Part shown: positions 41,938 to 49,299 of the stretch, piece after piece
How the letters are laid out: each line of letters begins with the position of its first letter
How positions within the stretch are numbered: the first letter of the stretch is position 1
Source of the DNA: Streptomyces triticagri
GTDB lineage: Bacteria; Actinomycetota; Actinomycetes; Streptomycetales; Streptomycetaceae
NCBI RefSeq assembly: GCF_003429565.1
Contig: NZ_QUAK01000233.1
Coordinates: 1 to 49,323 of the forward strand
Length of the DNA stretch: 49,323 nucleotides
Direction: 5' to 3'
Program-made: the position numbers and the translations under genes
The notes under the pieces: model-generated
Databases searched by the model: none
Seen by the model: only the letters and a program-made list of their open reading frames with translations
What the model was told of the DNA's origin: nothing

Positions 41938-43321
41938 GGTGGTGCGCTCCTTCCAGGGCCAGTTGGTCGCGTAGTGCTTCGCGTGCGGTGTCGCGGTTGG
42001 TCTGGAGGTTGCGGGCGATGGTGGCGGCGAGAGCGGATTCACCCGGGGTGTGGCCGTGTCCGGCGTACTGCCAGTCGGCGAGGACCAAGACGGTGTCGGG
42101 TGTGTGGTCGTCGAGGTCGAGGGCGGCGCGTTCTTGGGCTGCGCGGTAGTCGGCGCGGGTCTGGCGGAGGTTGCCGAGGGTGGTGGAGTAGCGGCGGGAC
42201 TTGGAGGAGAAGTGGCCGCGGAAGCCGAGCATGTGCGCCCAGGCCCAGAGACGGCGTTCGGGGTAGAGGGGGTCGAGGTGCTTGCAGGCTTCGATGAGTC
42301 GGCGGGTGTGGTCGGGGACGTGGTGGCGGTCGAGTTCGGAGAGTTCACCGATGCGGTGGTCGAGGGTGCCGGTGTTCTCTGCTGCTTTGGTGGCGTACTT
42401 GGCGACGTAGGAGGCGACGGCCTGTTCGGTGATGTCGGAGCCGTCCCCGAACGCTTGGATGGGGCGGATGTCGAGTTGTTGGCCCCAGCGAAACGGCCGG
42501 CACGGCTCATCGTCGGCGGCCGGGACCGTGACGGTCGTGTACGAGTGGGCAACCGCAGCACGGATCGAATCGGTGAGCGTGCCGGTGGTAGCCCAGGCCG
42601 GAGGGGGATCCTCGGGACCGTCGGGTCCGTCGATGCGGATCACTGCGTGGAAGTGGATCGCTCCGCGCTTTTGGAACTCGGCGACCTTGCCGTAGGAGAG
42701 GCGGGCGGTTTCCTTCAGCTCGCGTTGGGTAATCCCGGCGCGGGAGGCGAGTTCGCGGCGGAGTCGGTTGGCGAAGCGGTGCCACAGGTCCCCGGCGTGG
42801 TTGTTGAACAGCACGGCACCGGCGTAGTCGTAGGTGGCGGGGTCGAGGGCGGTCCCGAGTGCGGGGTCGTTTTCGGGGTGGTGGGTGCCGCAGCGGCAGG
42901 TTCCGGAGTCGGGGCGATTGTGGACGGGCCCGAAGCTCGGGGCGGTCAACGTGGCGAAGACCCGGGGATGTTCACGCACCGTGGCGGGGATGTCCCGGCG
43001 GTCGTCGCCAGCAAGCCCGGCACGGATCAGGTGGTAGGTGTCTCCGGCGTACGTGAACGCGCAGGACGGGCAGCGCGATGCACGCCGGTTCCCGCAGGCA
43101 AGGCGGAGACGCCCGCCCGGCTCACCCTCGGTCGAGTACCGGTGCAGAGTCTCCCCAGTGACCTTGTCCTTGGTGACAGTCCAGCCGGTGAGGTGGATGG
43201 GATCGGCGCAGCCGCCGGTGTGTTGGATCTGTTCGTGCCAGCGGTCGTAGTCGTCTGCTCCGGCCACCCTTAGCAGGTCGCGGAGGGTGAGCGGGTCGAG
43301 GAGGGGGTTAGACACGGGCAC
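41930..43321 (-). CDS. repSA: RepSA-like HUH replication initiator
   Basis: A 463-residue protein. A cysteine-containing N-terminal part (RLACGNRRASRCPSCAFTYA) precedes the HUH nuclease core: RVFATLTAPSFGPVHNRPDS (first motif), GAIHFHAVIRIDGPDG near residue 220 (the HxH metal site) and QAVASYVAKYATKAAENTGT, where the tyrosines of the Y-x-x-K-Y motif make the covalent link to DNA. This is the RepSA group of pSAM2-like elements, which replicate by rolling circle after excision. GTG starts at 43321 and 43315 are both possible. It overlaps the small zinc-finger gene upstream by up to 14 bases and xis downstream by eight. Confidence 0.92.
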   Translation of the reverse strand: MPVSNPLLDPLTLRDLLRVAGADDYDRWHEQIQHTGGCADPIHLTGWTVTKDKVTGETLHRYSTEGEPGGRLRLACGNRRASRCPSCAFTYAGDTYHLIRAGLAGDDRRDIPATVREHPRVFATLTAPSFGPVHNRPDSGTCRCGTHHPENDPALGTALDPATYDYAGAVLFNNHAGDLWHRFANRLRRELASRAGITQRELKETARLSYGKVAEFQKRGAIHFHAVIRIDGPDGPEDPPPAWATTGTLTDSIRAAVAHSYTTVTVPAADDEPCRPFRWGQQLDIRPIQAFGDGSDITEQAVASYVAKYATKAAENTGTLDHRIGELSELDRHHVPDHTRRLIEACKHLDPLYPERRLWAWAHMLGFRGHFSSKSRRYSTTLGNLRQTRADYRAAQERAALDLDDHTPDTVLVLADWQYAGHGHTPGESALAATIARNLQTNRDTAREALRDQLALEGAHHHE

Positions 43322-43499
43322 GCTCCCGTACCGGTGCCGTGGTCGGGCGGGTGGTGCCGGTGCCGTGGCAGGTGGGGCAGTGGGCGGTGATGGTGTGCAG
43401 GTGACCGTGCCGGTTGCGTCCGCCGAGGGTGATGGCGGCGGAGGCGAAGCCGTCGCAGGACGGGCAGATCCGACCGGCGGGGTGGGTGGGTTGAGTCAT
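43308..43499 (-). CDS. small DnaJ-like zinc-finger protein
   Basis: A 63-residue protein starting MTQPTHPAGRICPSCDGFAS, with a second cysteine pair in ITAHCPTCHGTGTTRP. The two CxxC motifs (the second in the DnaJ-repeat form C-x-x-C-x-G-x-G) should bind one zinc. Small proteins of this type are regular members of the rep-tra region in AICEs but have no assigned role. The end overlaps the rep start. Confidence 0.72.
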   Translation of the reverse strand: MTQPTHPAGRICPSCDGFASAAITLGGRNRHGHLHTITAHCPTCHGTGTTRPTTAPVRERARV

Positions 43500-43588
43500 G
43501 ATGGTGGTTCCTTCCGGATCGGTTGGTTCGGTAGGGGCAGGGCTCCCGGGCGGTTGAGACTTGGCGGTTGAGGCCGCCCGGGAGCCGG

Positions 43589-43912
43589 TCAGCGTCGGGT
43601 GTCGGTGCGCATGAGTGAGCGGATGACCAGGGCGCAGACGGTGACGGATGCGCCGGTGATGGCGACGGCGAGGAGCATCGAGACCACCACCGCCCCGACG
43701 ACGAGAACCGCAGCCGTGCCACCACCGACGGCGAGCGCGAGGGCACCGGGGGTGAACTGCACTGTCGGACGCGCTGGAGCGGGAGCCGGAGCAGTTGCCA
43801 GAGGGCCCGGAGCCGGAGTGTGGTGGGCGACGGTGGTCGGCTCGATCACCCTGGCGGGCGGAGTGACTTGACCAGTCGGGGTCGGCATGGTCGGAACCTT
43901 CGGGCGGAACAT
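43589..43912 (-). CDS. Spd-like small membrane protein
   Basis: A 107-residue protein starting MFRPKVPTMPTPTGQVTPPA, with AAAGGAG eight bases upstream. A Pro/Ala/Thr-rich cytoplasmic half leads into two hydrophobic segments (FTPGALALAVGGGTAAVLVV, GAVVVSMLLAVAITGASVTV) and a short basic tail. Its position among the transfer genes and its composition fit the spread (Spd) proteins that help plasmid DNA move between compartments of recipient mycelium. No catalytic motif. Assignment by context. Confidence 0.68.
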   Translation of the reverse strand: MFRPKVPTMPTPTGQVTPPARVIEPTTVAHHTPAPGPLATAPAPAPARPTVQFTPGALALAVGGGTAAVLVVGAVVVSMLLAVAITGASVTVCALVIRSLMRTDTRR

Positions 43913-43942
43913 GATCGGTTCTCCTTTCGCGGGTGCAGTGGG

Positions 43943-44098
43943 TTACTTGACGGCGGTGTCGACGACAGGGGCGAACAGACTGTCGGCGAGGAGGTAGCCG
44001 CCGAGGAGGAGCAGGGCGACGAGCCAGATCGGTGGGCGGAAGAGTTTGCAGCCGAGATAGCCGACGACGATCAGGGCGAGCCAGAGCGGGACCTGCAT
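43943..44098 (-). CDS. small hydrophobic AICE protein
   Basis: A 51-residue membrane protein: MQVPLWLALIVVGYLGCKLF then RPPIWLVALLLLGGYLLADS and LFAPVVDTAVK. Two hydrophobic helices are separated by a short basic turn. AAGGA lies seven bases upstream of the ATG at 44098. Position and size fit the spd cluster, between the mobile-element transfer protein and the 107-residue membrane protein. Confidence 0.68.
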   Translation of the reverse strand: MQVPLWLALIVVGYLGCKLFRPPIWLVALLLLGGYLLADSLFAPVVDTAVK

Positions 44099-44113
44099 GA
44101 CGAGTCCTTCGGG

Positions 44114-44308
44114 TCAGTGGGCGATGCGGCAGCGGTGGGTGCGGGCGGCGAGCTGGGCGGCCGACGACGAGGAGTAGTCGGCGGACCAGCCGCAGCGGTC
44201 GGCGGTGCAGACGGCGGAGTGTTTGGTGTGGCCGTGGCGGTCGCGGCGGACGCCGATCTGGACGGGTCCGATGCGGATCACGGAGTGGAAGTGGTCGCGA
44301 GCGGGCAT
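44114..44308 (-). CDS. mobile element transfer protein (small, Cys/His-rich)
   Basis: A 64-residue protein starting MPARDHFHSVIRIGPVQIGV, with GGAG at eight-base spacing. RDRHGHTKHSAVCTADRCGW contains a Cys/His cluster that may bind zinc, and the end (LAARTHRCRIAH) adds more. I know this pattern as the small 'mobile element transfer protein' found in nearly all RepSA-type elements; its biochemical role is not established. It lies 21 bases after the DUF2637/SpdB gene. Confidence 0.78.
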   Translation of the reverse strand: MPARDHFHSVIRIGPVQIGVRRDRHGHTKHSAVCTADRCGWSADYSSSSAAQLAARTHRCRIAH

Positions 44309-44329
44309 GGCGGTATCTCCCTTGTCGGG

Positions 44330-44959
44330 TCAGGTGAGTTGGGCGGCGATGGCGTCGGCCATCGGGGCGGGGACTCCGAGGCGGGTGCGCAGGGTGTCGG
44401 TGTCGATCGGTGTGCCGGTGCGGGTGTGGTGGTCGTCGGCGACCTTGCGGGCATGCGTCACCAAGGCGGGCGGGACCGCGACCGGAGTCGAGACCGGGGG
44501 TGGTCCGGCGGGCGGATCAACGGCCGGTTCGGGATTTGGGGTGAGAGTGGTCTCGGAAGGCGCGGCGGGCGTCGTCGTTTCGGCCGGCATAACCGGCTCC
44601 GGGGCGGTGTGGGCGAGGAGGGTTCCGCCGAGGAAGGCGAGGGCGGGCCACCCAGCGACGCCGAACCGGAGCCACGCGGGCGGGTGTTGGAGGTCGAGGA
44701 ATCCGGCGGTGGCGACGTTTGCACCGAGCGAGGCGACCAGGGCGACGACGAACCAGCACCAAGCCAGCCGCGTGGTTCCACCGTGGCGGAGTCGGCGCCA
44801 GGCGACGACGAGGAGCAGGTCCACGCTGATCGGATACGCCCAGGCCTTCCATCCGGTCTGCCCGGCAGCCGCGGCAACCTCTTGCAGGTGGGCGAAGGAG
44901 AGAGCACCGGCGATCACGGCCTGAACGAGTACGGCGTCGAGACGGAATCCGCGGACCAT
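44330..44959 (-). CDS. SpdB-like DUF2637 membrane protein
   Basis: A 209-residue protein from the ATG at 44959 (MVRGFRLDAVLVQAVIAGAL), with GAAGG eight bases upstream; a GTG three codons earlier is possible. Four membrane helices are visible (DAVLVQAVIAGALSFAHLQE, WAYPISVDLLLVVAWRRL, WCWFVVALVASLGANVATAG, FGVAGWPALAFLGGTLLAHT). They are followed by a Pro/Thr-rich cytoplasmic segment and a helical tail with RKVADDHHTRTGTPIDTDTL and RTRLGVPAPMADAIAAQL, which looks like a small winged/HTH-type region. DUF2637/SpdB proteins cooperate with TraB to spread plasmid DNA inside the recipient mycelium. Confidence 0.85.
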   Translation of the reverse strand: MVRGFRLDAVLVQAVIAGALSFAHLQEVAAAAGQTGWKAWAYPISVDLLLVVAWRRLRHGGTTRLAWCWFVVALVASLGANVATAGFLDLQHPPAWLRFGVAGWPALAFLGGTLLAHTAPEPVMPAETTTPAAPSETTLTPNPEPAVDPPAGPPPVSTPVAVPPALVTHARKVADDHHTRTGTPIDTDTLRTRLGVPAPMADAIAAQLT

Positions 44960-45042
44960 GGCGGTCACCTTCTTGATCGAGGGATGAGAGCCGGGACGGG
45001 GCGGGGATGCGATGTCCGGCCGCCCGGTCCCGGCGAGCGGGA

Positions 45043-45225
45043 TCACTCGGAGGCGTGGCCGGTGCCGAGGCAGGCCAGGCACATGCCGGTCTGCTCACCG
45101 ATGACGCGGCGGCTTCGGCCGACCCGGACCAGGCGGGAAACCTCTCCCGCGCCCTTGCACGGTTCGCACGGCGCAGGCCGCGGACGACGCGTACGGGGCT
45201 TCCTCTCCGTGGCCACGATCACCAC
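45043..45225 (-). CDS. small zinc-finger protein
   Basis: About 60 residues, starting at one of two adjacent GTGs (VVIVATERKPRTRRPRPAPC). A basic N-terminus is followed by two knuckles, C-E-P-C-K-G-A-G and C-L-A-C-L-G-T-G, again in the DnaJ-repeat form. It overlaps the upstream small gene by up to seven bases, as adjacent genes of this cluster often do. Unknown role; a nucleic-acid or protein-binding zinc module is the likely type. Confidence 0.66.
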   Translation of the reverse strand: MVIVATERKPRTRRPRPAPCEPCKGAGEVSRLVRVGRSRRVIGEQTGMCLACLGTGHASE

Positions 45226-45401
45226 CCGCCGGGGTAGTCGAGGCCGACGCCGTCGGCGGGCGGCGGCTCAGGCAGCGATGCAGCCAGGCACGGGCCGACG
45301 ACGTCGATGAACAAGCCGTCCGCGCACGCGGTGTCGCTGTACAGGGCCAGGTCGGCGAGCAGGGCCACGGTGCGGTTGAAGTCCGCGCAGTCCTCACACA
45401 T
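45219..45401 (-). CDS. small acidic protein of the AICE transfer cluster
   Basis: A 60-residue protein starting MCEDCADFNRTVALLADLAL, then YSDTACADGLFIDVVGPCLA, ending with DYPGGW. An acidic N-terminus with C-x-x-C and two more cysteines suggests a small metal- or disulfide-stabilised fold. GGGAG upstream supports an ATG at 45401 or a GTG at 45404. It sits 88 bases after the TraB-like gene. No function recognised. Confidence 0.62.
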   Translation of the reverse strand: MCEDCADFNRTVALLADLALYSDTACADGLFIDVVGPCLAASLPEPPPADGVGLDYPGGW

Positions 45402-45489
45402 CACGCACTCCCTTCCAAGAGCGTTGGGGCATGGGCGGGGTAGGGACCCGGCGCGAAACGGTCACGCCAGCCGGTGGAACTGGGGCGAG

Positions 45490-46845
45490 TCAGGCGGCGG
45501 TGGGAGTCTTCTCGACCGCCGGGGCAGGCACCGGGGCAAGGTGCGGGACCACGGGCCGGAAGTCGGCGAGTGCGGGCACGTCGGGGGTGCGGTGCGCGTG
45601 CCGGTTGCAGGCGTTCACGGCCTGTCGCAGCGTCGTGTGCGGAGCCCGGATGCGGGACCATCCCCCCGCCATATCCGCCGCCACAGCGACTCCCGGCGTC
45701 TCGGTAGCAATCTGGACCGCAGCCAGAACCGCATCCGGGGCGATGTCACCGAACGCCATATTCGCCGACGTCTCATCGTTCACGCGGTGGGCGGTACGGC
45801 CGGTGAGCTGGGCCCGCAGCATGGTGATGCCCTTGCCGAGCTCGGAGCCGAAGCGCTGACCGCAGATCTCCAGATACACACCCGCCGCACGACCGAGTTG
45901 AGCGAGGCGCACCACGCTGGTGATGATCCGGTCCCGGCGCTTTTCCTCATCCCGGTTCGCGTACAGGGCGAGTTCGGCCACCTCATCCACGATCACCACC
46001 AGCGGGACCGGGCGGATGTCCTCGGGCAGGTCCCAGATGTCAGCGGCGATCTCCGCATCCGGGATGTCCGCGCTGATCCGCTGGTGTGCCCGGATCAGTT
46101 CGTACACGTCCTGCATGTGCCTCACCAACGCGGCCAGCAAGTCATGCGCAGTGTCCGGATCATCGGCGAGAGCGGTGAAGCGTCGGGCCATCGGGGCTTG
46201 TTCGACACCTTGCTTGCAGTCGATGCCGACCAATGCCACGTCCTGCGGGGCGAGTTCGGTGATGAGGTTGCGCTGATACACGGATTTGCCGGACTCCGTA
46301 GCGCCGAGGGTGAGGGCGTGCGGGACGCGGCGGTAGTCGCGGTAGTGCACACCACCGTCCTCCCGCATCGCGACCGGCACTCGCACCGCAGACCGTTCAG
46401 CTCTCGCGGGCATCTGCACGCGCTTGAGCACGTCGTAGCCGGTCATCGCGATCTCCACGACGCCCGCCCGCAGCTCACGCGACGACACTCCGTACATGCC
46501 GAACGAATGCCGGAGTCGATCCGTCGATGCGGATACGTCGAAGGCGTCCTGACCGGCACGGAGCTTGATCCGCAGGACCAGACCGGTCCGTGTCGGCCGC
46601 AGCCGCAGGATTCGCGGGGACCGTGGGCCGGGAATGGGCCGGTTGGTCAGCCGAGCCAAGGTCAGCTGCCATCGAGCAGGCGGGACGGTCAGACCACAGG
46701 CGTCCATCACCGACCGGTAGCGAACCAACGTCCGGAGTCCGGCGAACGTGGCCCCGAAGCTCATCCAGTACCAGGCTGGACGACGCCACCGCAGCACCAG
46801 CGCAATCACGACCATCAACCCGAGGATGATCAGCAACCGGCCCAT
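45490..46845 (-). CDS. TraB/FtsK-SpoIIIE-like conjugative DNA translocase
   Basis: A 451-residue protein from the ATG at 46845 (MGRLLIILGLMVVIALVLRW). One or two N-terminal membrane helices (about residues 2-17, with a weaker one after) anchor it. The motor domain has Walker A LGATESGKSVYQRNLITELA (about 180-199), VGIDCKQGVEQAPMARRFTA and Walker B PLVVIVDEVAELALYANRDE near 285, then GVYLEICGQRFGSELGKGIT and MLRAQLTGRTAHRVND, matching FtsK/SpoIIIE-type translocases. In AICEs this one protein suffices for intercellular transfer of double-stranded DNA. The start lies just past the stop of the SCO3933-like gene. Confidence 0.9.
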   Translation of the reverse strand: MGRLLIILGLMVVIALVLRWRRPAWYWMSFGATFAGLRTLVRYRSVMDACGLTVPPARWQLTLARLTNRPIPGPRSPRILRLRPTRTGLVLRIKLRAGQDAFDVSASTDRLRHSFGMYGVSSRELRAGVVEIAMTGYDVLKRVQMPARAERSAVRVPVAMREDGGVHYRDYRRVPHALTLGATESGKSVYQRNLITELAPQDVALVGIDCKQGVEQAPMARRFTALADDPDTAHDLLAALVRHMQDVYELIRAHQRISADIPDAEIAADIWDLPEDIRPVPLVVIVDEVAELALYANRDEEKRRDRIITSVVRLAQLGRAAGVYLEICGQRFGSELGKGITMLRAQLTGRTAHRVNDETSANMAFGDIAPDAVLAAVQIATETPGVAVAADMAGGWSRIRAPHTTLRQAVNACNRHAHRTPDVPALADFRPVVPHLAPVPAPAVEKTPTAA

Positions 46846-46847
46846 GA

Positions 46848-47207
46848 TCAGGCCGCCTTGGACTTCGAAGCGCCCGCAGTCTCGGCCAGTGATGTGACGG
46901 CCACCGCACGGAACGCGATGCCGTGCCGCTTCTGCCCGTTGAACTCGTTCTCCCACGGCGAGGCCACCAGGCCGGTCAGCGCGACCGGGGTGCCCATCTG
47001 CATCTCGCCGGAGAGGCCGGGCTGCGGAACGGTGACCTTGAGGATCTCCACCTCGTCGTTCGACGAGAACATGACCTCGACCGTCATCAACGTGACGCCC
47101 TCAGCGTCCGTCGCGATCTCACCGGTCCGACGATCCTTCACCTTCGGCTGCGGAGCCTTGGCCGCCATCACGGTGGCCGCCGACACGTCTACAGGAATCT
47201 GACGCAT
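46848..47207 (-). CDS. SCO3933-family AICE protein
   Basis: A 119-residue protein starting MRQIPVDVSAATVMAAKAPQ, with AGGAG upstream of the ATG at 47207. VKDRRTGEIATDAEGVTLMT, VALTGLVASPWENEFNGQKR and HGIAFRAVAV are the conserved parts I recall for the family named after SCO3933, always placed in front of the TraB-like gene of such elements and often called regulatory. It is predicted to be a small beta-rich, possibly OB-fold-like protein; function unproven. It is the first gene of the rep-tra transcript, directly downstream of the operator-like region. Confidence 0.82.
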   Translation of the reverse strand: MRQIPVDVSAATVMAAKAPQPKVKDRRTGEIATDAEGVTLMTVEVMFSSNDEVEILKVTVPQPGLSGEMQMGTPVALTGLVASPWENEFNGQKRHGIAFRAVAVTSLAETAGASKSKAA

Positions 47208-47300
47208 TGTCTGTTCTCCTGATTCTGCAGGGAGTTGAGAGCCGCCGTTCAGCGGTGAGATCAGGAGACCGCGAGAAGGGGTGGACGTAGTACGGTCCGT

Positions 47301-47341
47301 AGGGACGTTTAGGGACGTCTTTGGTTGGGGTAAAACGTCCT
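47301..47341. promoter_or_regulatory. operator-like repeat cluster between divergent AICE genes
   Basis: AGGGACGTTT (47301-47310) and AGGGACGTCT (47311-47320) are head-to-tail 10-base repeats. AAAACGTCCT (47332-47341) is the same motif inverted. The cluster lies between the SCO3933-like/tra operon (minus) and the regulator gene at 47376 (plus), just where a regulator of both would bind. Ten-base periodicity puts the repeats on one helix face. Confidence 0.68.
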
Positions 47342-47375
47342 CAGCCGTCCACGGGTCGTACGAGAGGCACACGCC

Positions 47376-48107
47376 ATGGCCAACGAACGCTTACGCGCTG
47401 CGATTTCAGCTCAGGGCAAGACGGTCCAGGCCGTCGCCGAACACGTCGAGGTGGACCCCAAGAGCGTGGAGCGCTGGATCACCCTCGACCGCACTCCGCA
47501 CCGCCGCCACCGGTGGGCAACCGCCACGTTCCTCGGAGTTGACGAGGTCTACCTCTGGCCGGCCGTGGAGAAGCAGGTTGAGACCGCCAGTGCATCCGAG
47601 CTGGTCACGTACTACCCGCACCGCGGCGCCGTACCGGCGTCTCTGTGGTCATCACTGATCGACCAGGCGGCGAACCACGTCGAGATCCTCGTCTACGCCG
47701 GACTCTTCCTGTTCGACGGACACCCCGATCTGCCCGACCAGTTGGCCGACAAGGCGCGGGCGGGCGCCCAAGTCCGCATCCTGCTGGGGGACCCCGATTC
47801 CGAGATGATCCACCAACGCGGGGTGGAGGAAGGCATCGGCGACGACTTGGCCGCACGTGCCCGCATCACCCGGCGCTATCTCGAGCCCGCCGCCGACGTG
47901 CCCGGGGTCGAAGTCCGCTTGCACGACACGATCCTGTACAACTCGATCTACCGGTTCGACGACGACGTCTTGGTCAACCCGCACGTACTGGGAGCCCCTG
48001 CCGGGCAGAACCCGGTCCTGCACTTCCGCTACCTCCCCGGAGCCCGCACCTTCCGGCACTACATGCGGAGCTTCGACTACGCCTGGGACCGCAGCACGGC
48101 TGGATAG
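47376..48107 (+). CDS. XRE-type regulator with PLD-like C-terminal domain
   Basis: A 243-residue protein. Residues 1-65 resemble a phage-repressor-type HTH: ERLRAAISAQGKTVQAVAEH, VEVDPKSVERWITLDRTPHR and RHRWATATFLGVDEVYLWPA. About 80-235 resemble a phospholipase-D-like or DUF5919 domain: DQAANHVEILVYAGLFLFDG, AGAQVRILLGDPDSEMIHQR and DTILYNSIYRFDDDVLVNPH; the HxK catalytic motif of true PLDs is not evident, so it probably senses a ligand. Divergent to the transfer operon with a repeat cluster between, it is the likely master regulator of the element. Confidence 0.82.
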   Translation: MANERLRAAISAQGKTVQAVAEHVEVDPKSVERWITLDRTPHRRHRWATATFLGVDEVYLWPAVEKQVETASASELVTYYPHRGAVPASLWSSLIDQAANHVEILVYAGLFLFDGHPDLPDQLADKARAGAQVRILLGDPDSEMIHQRGVEEGIGDDLAARARITRRYLEPAADVPGVEVRLHDTILYNSIYRFDDDVLVNPHVLGAPAGQNPVLHFRYLPGARTFRHYMRSFDYAWDRSTAG

Positions 48108-48141
48108 CCGATTCGGCCGGCATACGTGCGACGCTGGAATC

Positions 48142-48612
48142 ATGGCCCGCGTCGACTACTTCAACGACCCGAACGCCCCCGAGGCGAACAGCATCGTCCC
48201 GTCCGTGACAGCCGTGGCCCGCGACGAGGCGGGGGGAGTCCTGCTGATCCACAAGACCGACAACGACCTGTGGGCACTGCCCGGCGGCGGGGTCGACGTC
48301 GGCGAAGCGGTCGCGGACGCGGCAGTGCGGGAGACGAAGGAAGAGACCGGGTTCGACGTCGAGGTCACTGGCCTGGTCGGTCTCTACACGAACCCGGGGC
48401 ACGTGATGGCGTACGACGACGGCGAAGTCCGCCAACAGTTCTCGATCTGCTTCACAGCCCGCATCATCGGCGGCGAACTCCGCACGAGCAGCGAGAGTAA
48501 GGAAGTCGCGTTCGTGGCGCCGGACGACCTGGACGGACTGAACATCCACCCGTCGATGCGTATGCGGATCGATCACGGGTTGGCCAACCGGCCTCAGCCG
48601 TACATCGGTTGA
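48142..48612 (+). CDS. Nudix hydrolase (Pif-like)
   Basis: A 156-residue protein starting MARVDYFNDPNAPEANSIVP, 34 bases after the regulator. The Nudix box is complete: GGGVDVGEAVADAAVRETKE then ETGFDV (G-x5-E-x7-R-E-x2-E-E-x-G-F). It hydrolyses a nucleoside diphosphate linked to another moiety; substrate unknown. In pSAM2 the Nudix protein Pif gives the host immunity against redundant transfer of the same element, and this position suggests a similar role. Its stop directly abuts the stop of the convergent HD gene. Confidence 0.87.
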   Translation: MARVDYFNDPNAPEANSIVPSVTAVARDEAGGVLLIHKTDNDLWALPGGGVDVGEAVADAAVRETKEETGFDVEVTGLVGLYTNPGHVMAYDDGEVRQQFSICFTARIIGGELRTSSESKEVAFVAPDDLDGLNIHPSMRMRIDHGLANRPQPYIG

Positions 48613-49164
48613 TCAGGCGCCGAGGCGAGCGCGCGTCCGCTCCACGGCACCGCCGAGGTAGGGACGGGCTTTGCTGATCGCGGTGTGCACTTCGCTACCC
48701 GCCTCGTAGCGGTCGAGGATCTCGTCAATCCGGCGGTCGAAGTCGAAGGACTGCCCAGCCGGACCGGTCGTCATATCCGCGTAGATCAACGCGTCCAGGA
48801 GCGGCGAATCCTCCCGCTCGTACACGGCCAGCTCATCCGAGAGCCCGCGCTGTTCCGCCTCGTACGTGGCCCCCGAGTGATGGGCGACCAGGCGCACCAA
48901 ACGATCCGGCGCACCCTGCTGAGCCAGGTACCGAGCACCGTCCAGAGGGTGGAAGCCGGTCTGCCGGAGCTCAGGGGCGTACCCGATGTCGTGCAGCCAT
49001 GCCGCGGCAACGAGGAGATCCCGTTCACCCTCGAGCACCGCATCGGCCGCTTCGCGGGCACGGGCCGCGACGGCCTGTGTGTGCAACCAGCGATTACCGA
49101 GCGGGGGCAACAGGGACTCAGCCAGTTCGGCCGCTCCTCGGGGCGTATCAACAGCAGAGGGCAT
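48613..49164 (-). CDS. HD-domain phosphohydrolase
   Basis: A 183-residue protein from the ATG at 49164 (MPSAVDTPRGAAELAESLLP); a GTG at 49173 is the alternative. The HD metal site is visible: first histidine in NRWLHTQAVAARA, the pair in AAAWLHDIGYAPE, a histidine pair in LVRLVAHHSGATYEAE and the aspartate in LDALIYADMTTG. Such single-domain proteins cleave phosphomonoesters or phosphodiesters of nucleotides. As AICE cargo next to a Nudix gene it may be part of nucleotide-directed immunity or simple metabolic cargo. The two genes converge with no bases between their stops. Confidence 0.85.
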   Translation of the reverse strand: MPSAVDTPRGAAELAESLLPPLGNRWLHTQAVAARAREAADAVLEGERDLLVAAAWLHDIGYAPELRQTGFHPLDGARYLAQQGAPDRLVRLVAHHSGATYEAEQRGLSDELAVYEREDSPLLDALIYADMTTGPAGQSFDFDRRIDEILDRYEAGSEVHTAISKARPYLGGAVERTRARLGA

Positions 49165-49259
49165 GCACAGCACCGTATCCGAGCCGACCCACGAGCCGAC
49201 AGGCCGGAGCTGGGGGCGCAGGCCCGAGAAGCGGACAGACTTTCTCTACTTCATCAAGA

Positions 49260-49299
49260 CCCCCGCGCACGGCGCGGGGGCGCGCCGCCTTGCGGCGCG
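49260..49299. other. two back-to-back hairpins near the right edge
   Basis: CCCCCGCGC (49260-49268) pairs with GCGCGGGGG (49272-49280) around a three-base loop. It is followed at once by CGCGCCGC (49281-49288) and GCGGCGCG (49292-49299), again with a three-base loop. They lie upstream of the HD gene, outside any frame I trust, and could be a double terminator for a gene beyond the edge or a structural site (transfer or replication locus) of the element. Confidence 0.55.
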
